A stretch of 64,000 nucleotides of DNA, from assembly GCF_041224425.1 (NCBI RefSeq), contig NZ_JBGFGL010000080.1:310001-374000 (forward strand). The letters run 5' to 3'. Position numbers and translations under genes: made by a program. Shown in pieces: positions 7,878 to 15,384 of this stretch (the stretch's first letter is position 1; each line of letters opens with the position of its first letter). The stretch is from Psychroserpens sp041224425 (GTDB lineage Bacteria > Bacteroidota > Bacteroidia > Flavobacteriales > Flavobacteriaceae). The notes under the pieces were generated by a model, which searched no databases, was not told the origin of the DNA, and was given only the letters and a program-made list of their open reading frames with translations.

Positions 7878-8999
7878 TTAACTTGTTTTTTTATAACTCC
7901 AAACTGCCAAACCGTTCATTACAATTGCATAGGCCAATGTTTTTATGGCTAAAGGAAGGATATCGGTAAAACCAGAGCCTTTAAGCATTACCATTCGTAT
8001 GATTTCCACAAAATACTTCACAGGATTAAATTCCGTAAGTATCTGTGCCCATTTTGGCATACTTTCAATAGGTGTGAACAATCCACTCATCAATATGAAT
8101 ATCACTACAAAAAACCACGCAATAAACATAGCTTGCTGCTGTGTATCGGTGAAGTTTGAGATGAACAATCCCATTCCCAAAATCACCAATATGTAAACCG
8201 AAGTATAAGCATAGAGCAGCCCCAGGTTTCCTATCATAGGTACATTAAAAATAACTTTAGCTAGAATTAAACCAATGGTCAAAAGCCCCATAGCAAGAAC
8301 CCAAAATGGAAATAGTTTGCCTATTATAAATTGATACTTTTTTATAGGCGTTACATTGATTTGTTCCAAGGTGCCTATTTCTTTTTCCCTAACAATGTTC
8401 ATTCCAGATAAAAACAGGGTAATCATTGTAACAAGCAAAACCAAAATACCAGGCACCATGAATGTTTTATAGTTCAAGGTCTGATTGTACCAGAATAAAG
8501 GAATACTATCTATACTATTTGGTTTCTGTACAGAATCTGAAATCTGTATCAAATCCATCGCAATATTCTTGTTATAACTCTGTATGATTTGAGAGATGTA
8601 AACATTGATTACTCCCGCTGCTGAACCATCTATGGCATCAACAAACACACCTATTGCATTTGTTTTGTCTTTTTGTAAATCCCTTTCAAAATGCACTGGT
8701 ATATTCAAGTAGGCATCTATTGTACCTTCCTGCATTGCTTGTGAAGCTTCCTTTTCTGAAGAAAATCTTTCTGAAACATTGAAATATGTCGAAGCTTGAA
8801 ACTGCTCTATCAACCTTCTTGATATGCTACTGTTATCAGCATCAACATATCCAAATTGTATGTTTTTTATCTCGTAGGTCGCTGCATTGGATAAAATAAT
8901 CAATTGTAGTACAGGCAAAATAAATATGATGGGTAGCATTCCTTTATTTCTAAAGATTTGCTTAAACTCTTTTCGTATGATGTAAAATATTATGCTCAT
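7878..8999 (-). CDS. ABC-2 type exporter permease, distal (YbhR/YbhS-like)
   Basis: 373 residues. One N-terminal transmembrane helix (about 20-38) is followed by a large periplasmic region and a C-terminal block of five or so helices (GILVLLVTMITLFLSGMN onward), the standard ABC-2 layout. The motif REKEIGTLEQINVTP after the second helix is the coupling segment typical of the YhhJ/YbhR group. It ends the exporter operon and begins 1 bp beyond the second permease gene, so the two likely form a heterodimeric channel. The substrate is unknown; homologous E. coli systems export drugs or cations. Confidence 0.9.
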   Translation of the reverse strand: MSIIFYIIRKEFKQIFRNKGMLPIIFILPVLQLIILSNAATYEIKNIQFGYVDADNSSISRRLIEQFQASTYFNVSERFSSEKEASQAMQEGTIDAYLNIPVHFERDLQKDKTNAIGVFVDAIDGSAAGVINVYISQIIQSYNKNIAMDLIQISDSVQKPNSIDSIPLFWYNQTLNYKTFMVPGILVLLVTMITLFLSGMNIVREKEIGTLEQINVTPIKKYQFIIGKLFPFWVLAMGLLTIGLILAKVIFNVPMIGNLGLLYAYTSVYILVILGMGLFISNFTDTQQQAMFIAWFFVVIFILMSGLFTPIESMPKWAQILTEFNPVKYFVEIIRMVMLKGSGFTDILPLAIKTLAYAIVMNGLAVWSYKKTS

Positions 9000-9000
9000 C

Positions 9001-10107
9001 TTACTCCAATCTGATTTTATATTTTTTCACGCTTATACCTATAAACAATAACGTCATCAAAACAAGAATGGCCGTTTCTTTAAAAATGAAACCAATCCCA
9101 ATGCCCTTTAGCATAATCCCTTTTACAATAATGATAAACCATTTTGCAGGTATAATGTTACTGATAACCTGAAGCGGTAAGGGCATACTACTTATAGGAA
9201 AAATAAATCCTGAAAGCAATATGGTGGGCAACATCAAGCCCATTAAGGAAATCATCATAGCGGTTTGCTGTGTTGCCGATATGGTTGAAATTAAAATCCC
9301 CAACGCCAATGATGTGATAATAAACAGCACACTTTCAATTCCTAAAAGGAACAAACTGCCATTTACGGGCACATTAAAGACGAAAATGCTCAACAACACA
9401 ATAACAATGGCATTGATAACCGATAGGAATATGTATGGAAACACTTTGCCAATAATGACCTGAAAGGGTTTTAAAGGCGAGACCAATAATATTTCCATAG
9501 TACCCTGTTCTTTTTCCCTAGTTATAGAAATGGATGTCATCATTGCAGAAACTAACATCAAAATAACCGTCATCACACCAGGAACAAACATATAAACGCT
9601 TTTCAATTCGGCGTTATAAACCATTCTGCTTTGTGGTACAATTTGGTAATCTATGGTGGTATTCTTGTTTAGTTCTTGTTGATACTTTTTAAGTATGGCC
9701 GAAATATAATTACTGATGGTATTTGCCATATTAGGGTCTGTGGCATCGGTTAGCACCTGTACATTGGCCTGTTTTTCTTTAATAAGGTTGTTCCCAAAGT
9801 TGTTTTCAAATTGAAGCACGGCTTTTACCTTACCTTTTTTGAATATAGATTCTATCGATGATTCTTTTTGAATGATATCTACAATGCTAAAGTGTTTTGA
9901 AGCTGCAATTTTATTGATGATTTCTTTTGATGTCACATCATTGGCTTGGTCCAAAATGGCAATATTCACATTGTTGATTTCGTTGGTAATCGCAAAACCA
10001 AACAATAAAATTTGGGCTATTGGCATTCCAAACAATATAAACAGGGAACGTTTATCACGGAATATGTGATAAAACTCTTTTCGTACAAAACCTACAAATC
10101 GTTTCAT
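9001..10107 (-). CDS. ABC-2 type exporter permease, proximal (YbhS/YbhR-like)
   Basis: 368 residues with the same architecture as the following permease: helix at about 20-40, periplasmic domain to about 170, then five helices beginning VYMFVPGVMTVILMLVSAMM. The cytoplasmic loop REKEQGTMEILLVSPLKP matches the family. The start overlaps the end of the ATPase gene by 4 nt, a mark of translational coupling. Two related but clearly non-identical permeases indicate a heterodimer. Confidence 0.9.
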   Translation of the reverse strand: MKRFVGFVRKEFYHIFRDKRSLFILFGMPIAQILLFGFAITNEINNVNIAILDQANDVTSKEIINKIAASKHFSIVDIIQKESSIESIFKKGKVKAVLQFENNFGNNLIKEKQANVQVLTDATDPNMANTISNYISAILKKYQQELNKNTTIDYQIVPQSRMVYNAELKSVYMFVPGVMTVILMLVSAMMTSISITREKEQGTMEILLVSPLKPFQVIIGKVFPYIFLSVINAIVIVLLSIFVFNVPVNGSLFLLGIESVLFIITSLALGILISTISATQQTAMMISLMGLMLPTILLSGFIFPISSMPLPLQVISNIIPAKWFIIIVKGIMLKGIGIGFIFKETAILVLMTLLFIGISVKKYKIRLE

Positions 10108-10832
10108 CCTCTAGCTAGTTTTAAAAACACATCGTTCATTGTGTCCGTTTTATAATGCGCTTTCAATTTTTTTGGTGTATCAAGGGCTTCAATTTTACCA
10201 TTGACCATTATGGAAACGCGGTCGCAGTATTCGGCTTCATCCATATAATGGGTTGTTACAAAAATGGTAGTTCCGTTGTGAGCGGCTTTGTATATCATTT
10301 CCCAAAACTGACGTCGGGTAATAGGGTCTACGCCTCCAGTCGGTTCATCTAAAAAAACAATTTTGGGGTCGTGCAACAAGGAAACCGAAAACGCCAATTT
10401 TTGTTTCCATCCCAAGGGCAGTGAACTCACAAGACTGTTTGCAACTTCCTGTAGCCCTAACTCGTCAACCAATTCACATCTTTTTCGGTCAATTTGTTTT
10501 TTAGATAGGCCATAAATTCCGCCAAAGAATGTGATGTTCTCTTTAATAGTCAAATCATCATACAAGGCAAATTTTTGACTCATATAGCCAATATTTTTCT
10601 TAATGGACTCGGCTTCTTTATAGACATCAAAACCGGCAACCGTCGCGGTTCCCGAAGTAGGAGAAGAAATCCCGATGAGCATTTTCATAGCTGTGGTTTT
10701 ACCAGCACCATTGGCTCCCAAAAAGCCAAATATTTCCCCTGACTTTACCTGAAAACTTATTTGGTTTACCGCTGCAAAGTCCCCAAATAACTTGGATAAA
10801 TCTTCTACTTGTATGACGTTCTTATCTTTCAT
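10104..10832 (-). CDS. ABC exporter ATPase (second half of YbhF-type pair)
   Basis: 242 residues, one nucleotide-binding domain. Walker A is GANGAGKTT near residue 38, Walker B IVFLDEP, and the signature motif is the variant LPLGWKQ in place of LSGGQ, which is what the C-terminal half of E. coli YbhF shows. In E. coli both halves are fused in one protein; here they are separate genes. The end overlaps the first permease and the start overlaps the preceding ATPase by 1 nt. It powers export together with its partner ATPase. Confidence 0.93.
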   Translation of the reverse strand: MKDKNVIQVEDLSKLFGDFAAVNQISFQVKSGEIFGFLGANGAGKTTAMKMLIGISSPTSGTATVAGFDVYKEAESIKKNIGYMSQKFALYDDLTIKENITFFGGIYGLSKKQIDRKRCELVDELGLQEVANSLVSSLPLGWKQKLAFSVSLLHDPKIVFLDEPTGGVDPITRRQFWEMIYKAAHNGTTIFVTTHYMDEAEYCDRVSIMVNGKIEALDTPKKLKAHYKTDTMNDVFLKLARG

Positions 10833-11734
10833 TATTTCGCTAATTCCATAAAAGTATCTTCTATGGTGGGTTGGGTTTTTTCAATGTGAATATCCGTAAG
10901 GCCTTGGGATTCCAAATAGTCTTTTAAGCCTTCCCTGTCCATCAAGTCACGTTTATCGGTGTAGTGCACAAACTCTCCAAAAGGAAAAATACTATAAGTG
11001 TGTTCGTGATTTGTTAAACTCTCAATAAGGCCATACATATCATTAGCACTAATATTATATAAAGGTTTAGGGAAATGTCTGACTATAGCGTTTGGTGTAT
11101 CAATTTGCAGGATTTTGCCATCTTGGATTAATGCAATACGGTCGCATAAAGCAGCTTCGTCCATATAAGGGGTAGATACCAGAATGGTGATGTCTTTTTT
11201 CTGTAACCGTTTAAGCATTTCCCAAAACTCCTTTCTCGACACTGGGTCCACACCAGTGGTAGGTTCATCCAAAAACAATACTTTTGGTTTGTGTATCAAC
11301 GCACAGCTCAATGCCAGTTTTTGCTTCATTCCACCTGAAAGTTTTCCAGCGCGCCGTGTTTTAAAGGGCTCTATTTGCACATAAATATCCTTGACCAAAT
11401 CGTAGTTTTCCTCGATGGTTGTTCCAAATATGGTAGCGAAGAAATTAAGGTTTTCCTCTACCGTCAAATCTTGATACAATGAGAAGCGTCCAGGCATATA
11501 GCCAACACTGTTTCTAATCGATTTGTACTCCTTAAGCACATCATAACCTGCTACCGTAGCTTGCCCTTTGTCTGCTATCAAAAGGGTAGTTAGGATGCGG
11601 AACAACGTAGTTTTTCCTGCACCATCAGGTCCTATAAGTCCAAAAAGTTCACCAGGTTTTACATCAAAAGAAATATCTGATAATGCGGTTACCTTACCAT
11701 AGGATTTTGTTATGTTGGAAACAGAAATACCCAT
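10832..11734 (-). CDS. ABC exporter ATPase (first half of YbhF-type pair)
   Basis: 300 residues. Walker A is GPDGAGKTT (Asp in place of the common Asn), the signature is canonical LSGGMKQKLAL and Walker B is VLFLDEP. This matches the N-terminal half of YbhF. Beyond the nucleotide-binding domain, a C-terminal extension of about 70 residues (after DTPNAIVRHFP) is of the type often seen in this group. It sits 2 bp downstream of the lipoprotein gene. A functional exporter should need both ATPases because their signature motifs are complementary. Confidence 0.93.
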   Translation of the reverse strand: MGISVSNITKSYGKVTALSDISFDVKPGELFGLIGPDGAGKTTLFRILTTLLIADKGQATVAGYDVLKEYKSIRNSVGYMPGRFSLYQDLTVEENLNFFATIFGTTIEENYDLVKDIYVQIEPFKTRRAGKLSGGMKQKLALSCALIHKPKVLFLDEPTTGVDPVSRKEFWEMLKRLQKKDITILVSTPYMDEAALCDRIALIQDGKILQIDTPNAIVRHFPKPLYNISANDMYGLIESLTNHEHTYSIFPFGEFVHYTDKRDLMDREGLKDYLESQGLTDIHIEKTQPTIEDTFMELAK

Positions 11735-11736
11735 AT

Positions 11737-12216
11737 TTATTCGAAATAATAGTCATAAGCATTTACATTTTCCTCAATGCTCTTATAAATATCCTGTGCT
11801 TCTTCCAAAGTTTTCACTTCTTTTAAGGCATCAATTTTTTCTATTAGTGGGTGCAACCATACGTGCAGATTGTCGTGCGAAGGTCCTTTCATAGTACACT
11901 CTTTTACAACAAAGTTTTTTTCATCATTCAGTACATTGGCAACCATATGATAATCTTTCAGTTCTTTTGGGTTACTAGTTGTTAATACGGATTGCATTCT
12001 AACTACACCTTCATTTGTTTCAGGATTCGCAGTCCATTTAACCCCATTATTCATTTTTATTTCTTGCATCCAGTCATTACCAAATGCTTTTCTTTCAGTA
12101 TGTTGTTCCGTAAGTTCTGCTTCATTTTCCTTTGTTGAATTACTTTCTTTGGGTTGGTCTTTACAACCTGTAAAAAGCAGTGATGCTGCAATGAGTATGA
12201 TTATTATTTTATTCAT
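11737..12216 (-). CDS. Exporter-linked lipoprotein of unknown function
   Basis: 159 residues from the ATG at 12216; the longer ORF would run into the hlyD-like gene. The signal peptide ends LLFTGC with Cys18 as lipidation site, followed by a Glu/Thr-rich linker. The C-terminal half contains CTMKGPSHDNLHVWLHPLIEKI, a stretch rich in Cys, Met and His that could coordinate a metal; similar small lipoproteins occur in Bacteroidota, but I know no function. Its place inside an exporter operon suggests a periplasmic substrate-binding or accessory role. That is inference. Confidence 0.75.
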   Translation of the reverse strand: MNKIIIILIAASLLFTGCKDQPKESNSTKENEAELTEQHTERKAFGNDWMQEIKMNNGVKWTANPETNEGVVRMQSVLTTSNPKELKDYHMVANVLNDEKNFVVKECTMKGPSHDNLHVWLHPLIEKIDALKEVKTLEEAQDIYKSIEENVNAYDYYFE

Positions 12217-12233
12217 AATTTCTAGTTTAATAT

Positions 12234-13136
12234 TTATTGATTTGATTTTGTGTTTAACCACATTTCAGCTGGCATTCCAATTTTTAAACTACCATCATTT
12301 TTAACTTGCACCTTTACCGCATAGACCAAGGCAACACGTTCTTCTTTGGTTTGAATAATTTTTGGGGTAAATTCCGCTTCCGAGGCTATCCAGCTAACTT
12401 TTCCGTCATAGGTTTTCATTCCATCTTGGTCATCGATTTTGACACTTACATTTTCCCCTATGGTAATATTCGCCAATTGGGTTTCGCTTACATAAACCCG
12501 TAGTTCCATAGTCGATAAATCGGCAATCTTATAGAGTGGTTTTCCAAAAGATACAATCTCATTGGATTCAGCATATTTAGATAAAACCGTTCCGTTTATT
12601 GGATTAATGATTTTGCTTTTTTGAATTTGGTCATCAACTTGTTTGATTTGGACATCAATAGATTTCAACTCGTTAACAACTGGTGCATTCTGTATTTCTA
12701 CACTTCTTATTTGGTTTTTAATCACATCTATTTCACCAACCACATCATCCAATTGTTTTTGCGTGCCTGCGTTGTCTTTTATTAAATTTTCTACTCTAGT
12801 TTTGTCGGTGTTAGCTGTTTTTAATTTTGAATTTAAAACGGCAATTTGTGATAAAACACCTTTAGATTTTGAACCAATTACTGTTTTTGAAACCTGTAAC
12901 TGTTCCCGTTTTAATGTAAGTGCAATGGTGTCTATATAACCAATTAACTGTTCTTTTTGTAGCACATCACCTTCGTTTAAGTTAAACTGAATAAGCTTTC
13001 CATTATTTTCTGCCGAAATGGTGATTTCAGTAGCTTCAAAATTACCATAGCCATCGGCTTTACTATCGTTGTCATTGCAAGCGGATAAAAGCATTGTTAT
13101 GGTTAGGGCAATTAGTATTGTTCTTATGTTTTTCAT
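12234..13136 (-). CDS. HlyD-family periplasmic adaptor (YbhG-like) lipoprotein
   Basis: 300 residues. The signal peptide ends LLSAC (Cys20), so it is a lipoprotein, unlike E. coli YbhG. The order is typical of membrane fusion proteins: half lipoyl motif (GKLIQFNLNEGDVLQKEQLIGYID, about 50-73), a long coiled-coil hairpin (about 75-165), the second lipoyl half (KIINPINGTVLSKYAESNEIV) and a beta-barrel domain (MELRVYVSETQLANITIGENV). It bridges the inner-membrane ABC-2 transporter and the TolC-like channel encoded 7 bp upstream. Confidence 0.93.
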   Translation of the reverse strand: MKNIRTILIALTITMLLSACNDNDSKADGYGNFEATEITISAENNGKLIQFNLNEGDVLQKEQLIGYIDTIALTLKREQLQVSKTVIGSKSKGVLSQIAVLNSKLKTANTDKTRVENLIKDNAGTQKQLDDVVGEIDVIKNQIRSVEIQNAPVVNELKSIDVQIKQVDDQIQKSKIINPINGTVLSKYAESNEIVSFGKPLYKIADLSTMELRVYVSETQLANITIGENVSVKIDDQDGMKTYDGKVSWIASEAEFTPKIIQTKEERVALVYAVKVQVKNDGSLKIGMPAEMWLNTKSNQ

Positions 13137-13143
13137 TGTTCTT

Positions 13144-14403
13144 TTATTTTGAGTCTCCTTTTAGGGTATTGTAATTGGCTTTGGCTAATTCCAATTGTGT
13201 TTTATGTTGGTTGAATAAATTTTCTGCTTCGTATAATTTGGTGAGTTCTGTAATATATTCAGAGGTGGTGATTATGCCATTCTTTAGTTGGGATTCCGAA
13301 GTGTTCACAACTTCCTGTTGTAAGTCAATAAGCTGTTCATCAATTTCTATGCTGCTTTCAAGCGTTTCAATTTCTTTAAGTTGCTCATTTAAAGCTGTGT
13401 TTGTATTCAGTTTAAAAACTTCCTCTTGATTACTTATCAATTCTTTAGAATAATCAAGTGCCTGTCTTTGCTTTTTGTTGTTGTTCCAATCAAATACATT
13501 CCAGTTTAACTTTAAACCAACTATGTAATATGAGGTAAAATCATTTTCCAGCATATTCAATCCTGGGTTGCCATAACCACCAGTTGCAAAACCATTGAGT
13601 TCAGGAACCGATGATTTGGATAATATGTTTTGTTGTTGTTGTATCTCTTCTTTTTGCAGACCGTACAATCCTAATTCTGGTCTGTTTAATTCTGAACCTG
13701 CGTTTATTGAGAGTAATGGTTTTTGAAACCCCGTTTCAACTGAAATCGGCAATCCAGTTAATGAAGATATAGATGCAATCAACTTTGATCTATTGTTGAT
13801 TGCTTCTTGATTTTGCTGAAAAATTTTCAACAATTCAGTTTCAATGACTTTATCAGAAGTAGGCAATAACACACCATTTTTTATTCCCGATTTTACTTCA
13901 TTTAATTTGCTGTTCAATTGCTGTTCCCTAATTTTTAGCAATGCTCTTTGTTCATCAATCAAAAGAATTGAAAAATATAATTGGTTTACACGCTGTTTTA
14001 GTTGATACACATTGACTTCAACCTCTTGTTGCTTTCTGTCGGTGATAATATTTTGCAAACCTTGTGACGCTTTAATTTTTCCGCCATTAAAAATCAATTG
14101 GTTAGCCGTAAGGGTAGCTCGATATTGATCATTGTTCAAGGGTTCTATGCCAGTGTTTGGCAAAGGAACCTCTGTAACATCACTCTGATAGGTCGCCTGG
14201 GCATTAAGATTAAGCTGTGGCAATGTCTTTGCTCTAATAGCCGAAAGTTCAACTTCCTTTTGTTGCTCTAAAATAGCACGTTGTTTAACGAGAGGGTAAT
14301 TTGTTTTCAAACCTTCATAACATTCATTTAGACTAATGGTGTTTTGGGTATAACCAAAAATCGTTGTTAGAAAAAAGAGTCCGAATAGATATATGGCTTT
14401 CAT
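13144..14403 (-). CDS. TolC-family outer-membrane efflux protein
   Basis: 419 residues with a signal peptide (to about 19, GYTQ). It shows the two repeated halves of an outer-membrane efflux protein, each with a long helical hairpin (for example VNQLYFSILLIDEQRALLKIREQQLNSKL and NTALNEQLKEIETLESSIEIDEQLIDLQQEVV) and beta segments such as YIVGLKLNWNVFDW. Three such protomers form the exit duct of a tripartite exporter. It is the second gene of the operon, 4 bp after tetR. Confidence 0.93.
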   Translation of the reverse strand: MKAIYLFGLFFLTTIFGYTQNTISLNECYEGLKTNYPLVKQRAILEQQKEVELSAIRAKTLPQLNLNAQATYQSDVTEVPLPNTGIEPLNNDQYRATLTANQLIFNGGKIKASQGLQNIITDRKQQEVEVNVYQLKQRVNQLYFSILLIDEQRALLKIREQQLNSKLNEVKSGIKNGVLLPTSDKVIETELLKIFQQNQEAINNRSKLIASISSLTGLPISVETGFQKPLLSINAGSELNRPELGLYGLQKEEIQQQQNILSKSSVPELNGFATGGYGNPGLNMLENDFTSYYIVGLKLNWNVFDWNNNKKQRQALDYSKELISNQEEVFKLNTNTALNEQLKEIETLESSIEIDEQLIDLQQEVVNTSESQLKNGIITTSEYITELTKLYEAENLFNQHKTQLELAKANYNTLKGDSK

Positions 14404-14407
14404 AAGC

Positions 14408-15019
14408 TTATTTTTTTATGGCATTAATAATGAAATCAGATACTTCTTTCTTTCGAGCTTCCAATAACATTTTGTACGCCTTGTCATCAACATTTGTAAA
14501 TGCTTTAATTAATGGAGAGGCTACAAAAGGAAATATATTTAAGGACAGTATGTTAATGAACAATTGTTCGGCATTTATTGGAACAATATTGCCAGTTTTC
14601 ACTTCATTTTTTACTTGAAGTTTAAATTTATCAATGTTCGGAAAAGCAACATTTTTCTTTATTTTCTCAATGAATTTTGGATTTCTATTAAGTTCCTGAA
14701 TAATGAAGTTTGGCAAATAAGGGTGTTTTATAATAAAACTAATATAATTGTGTGTAAACTTTTTGATTTTATCTTCTAATGAAGAGTCATCATTAAGAAT
14801 AGCATTGAGCTGTGGTGCTAATAAAGAGAAGGCCTTTTTAAATACAGCCTCGAACAAGAGTTGCTTGCTTCTGTAGTAATAATGTAACATTGCCTTATTG
14901 ATGCTTGCTTTGTCGGCAATTTCTTGCATTCTGGCACCATCCATTCCTTTAGATTGAAATATTTTTTGTGCTGCTTCTAATATTTGTTCTTCAGTTTTAT
15001 TGTCTTTATGTTTTGCCAT
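14408..15019 (-). CDS. TetR/AcrR-family repressor of the exporter operon
   Basis: 203 residues. Residues about 10-55 form the TetR DNA-binding domain: EQILEAAQKIFQSKGMDGARMQEIADKASINKAMLHYYYRSKQLL, with the recognition helix in the ASINKAMLHYYY part. The rest is the ligand-binding and dimer domain. As first gene of the exporter operon and next to a perfect 16-bp palindrome, it should be an autorepressor that releases DNA upon binding an exported compound. E. coli CecR, regulator of ybhGFSR, is the closest parallel in arrangement. Confidence 0.93.
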   Translation of the reverse strand: MAKHKDNKTEEQILEAAQKIFQSKGMDGARMQEIADKASINKAMLHYYYRSKQLLFEAVFKKAFSLLAPQLNAILNDDSSLEDKIKKFTHNYISFIIKHPYLPNFIIQELNRNPKFIEKIKKNVAFPNIDKFKLQVKNEVKTGNIVPINAEQLFINILSLNIFPFVASPLIKAFTNVDDKAYKMLLEARKKEVSDFIINAIKK

Positions 15020-15035
15020 AATTTAACCATTAAGT

Positions 15036-15051
15036 TTAACCATATGGTTAA
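15036..15051. promoter_or_regulatory. TetR operator palindrome
   Basis: TTAACCATATGGTTAA is a perfect 16-bp inverted repeat starting 17 bp before the tetR start codon. A further half site (TTAACCATTAA) lies at 15023-15033. The palindrome abuts the -7 box at 15052-15059, so a bound dimer would cover the transcription start. This is the expected layout for autorepression by the neighbouring TetR protein. Confidence 0.8.
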
Positions 15052-15059
15052 CAAAAGTA
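15052..15059 (-). promoter_or_regulatory. -7 box of the tetR-exporter operon
   Basis: Read on the minus strand, this is TACTTTTG, an exact match to TAnnTTTG, immediately upstream of the operator palindrome. No convincing -33 TTG is visible. An identical octamer occurs on the same strand at 15124-15131, but without an operator next to it. Confidence 0.65.
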
Positions 15060-15142
15060 AATAAAAAGATTTAAAAAGAAGCACATTACCAGAAATTTGT
15101 GGTTTTAATATGAATAAGGCTAACAAAAGTAGTAAGCAACGA

Positions 15143-15233
15143 GGCATAATGTAGTTGCTTGGGGAAAGACGGCTGAAATCATTGAAAAGTTTGTCACCAA
15201 AGGAAAGGAAATCGCCATTGAGGGCAAATTAAC
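15143..15233 (+). repeat. 91-bp direct repeat, right copy (ssb remnant)
   Basis: Perfect copy of 7589-7679. Upstream of 15143 there is no further ssb-like sequence. Downstream, the sequence continues as an ssb 3' end different from the one at 7680-7764. Confidence 0.97.
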
Positions 15234-15318
15234 CTCAAGAAGTTATGACGATAAAGATGGTAATAAACGCTATATCACAGAAGTGGTTTGTAACGAACTG
15301 CTGATGCTTGGTAAGTAA
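15143..15318 (+). pseudogene. Displaced 3' half of ssb
   Basis: From 15145 the frame reads HNVVAWGK through to a TAA stop at 15316-15318, giving 57 residues of SSB with no start codon or 5' half. After the 91-bp identical block, the final 84 nt match the intact ssb at 56 positions by direct codon alignment, and 20 of 27 residues agree; a tail such as SRSYDDKDGNKRYITEVV is typical of flavobacterial SSBs. The remnant still precedes a strong terminator. The simplest reading is that this is the original end of ssb, pushed away by insertion of the exporter segment. Confidence 0.9.
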
Positions 15319-15341
15319 AAAAATCCTAAATGAATATTATT

Positions 15342-15376
15342 AAAAAAACACAGACCCAACAGGTCTGTGTTTTTTT
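15342..15376. terminator. Bidirectional terminator between ssb remnant and TonB receptor gene
   Basis: Fifteen-base-pair stem AAAAAAACACAGACC / GGTCTGTGTTTTTTT with a 5-nt CAACA loop. It stops the TonB-receptor transcript arriving on the minus strand and probably served the native ssb on the plus strand. Confidence 0.9.
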
Positions 15377-15384
15377 ATTTGCTT

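Noticed and set aside
15049..15131. 11-bp direct repeat TAACAAAAGTA at 15049-15059 and 15121-15131
   Set aside because: Considered as an insertion scar, but both contain the TACTTTTG promoter octamer, which explains the likeness; only the first adjoins an operator.
7680..15142. Transposon or ICE reading of the exporter segment
   Set aside because: I found no integrase, transposase, relaxase, terminal inverted repeats or tRNA target; only the ssb repeat supports insertion.
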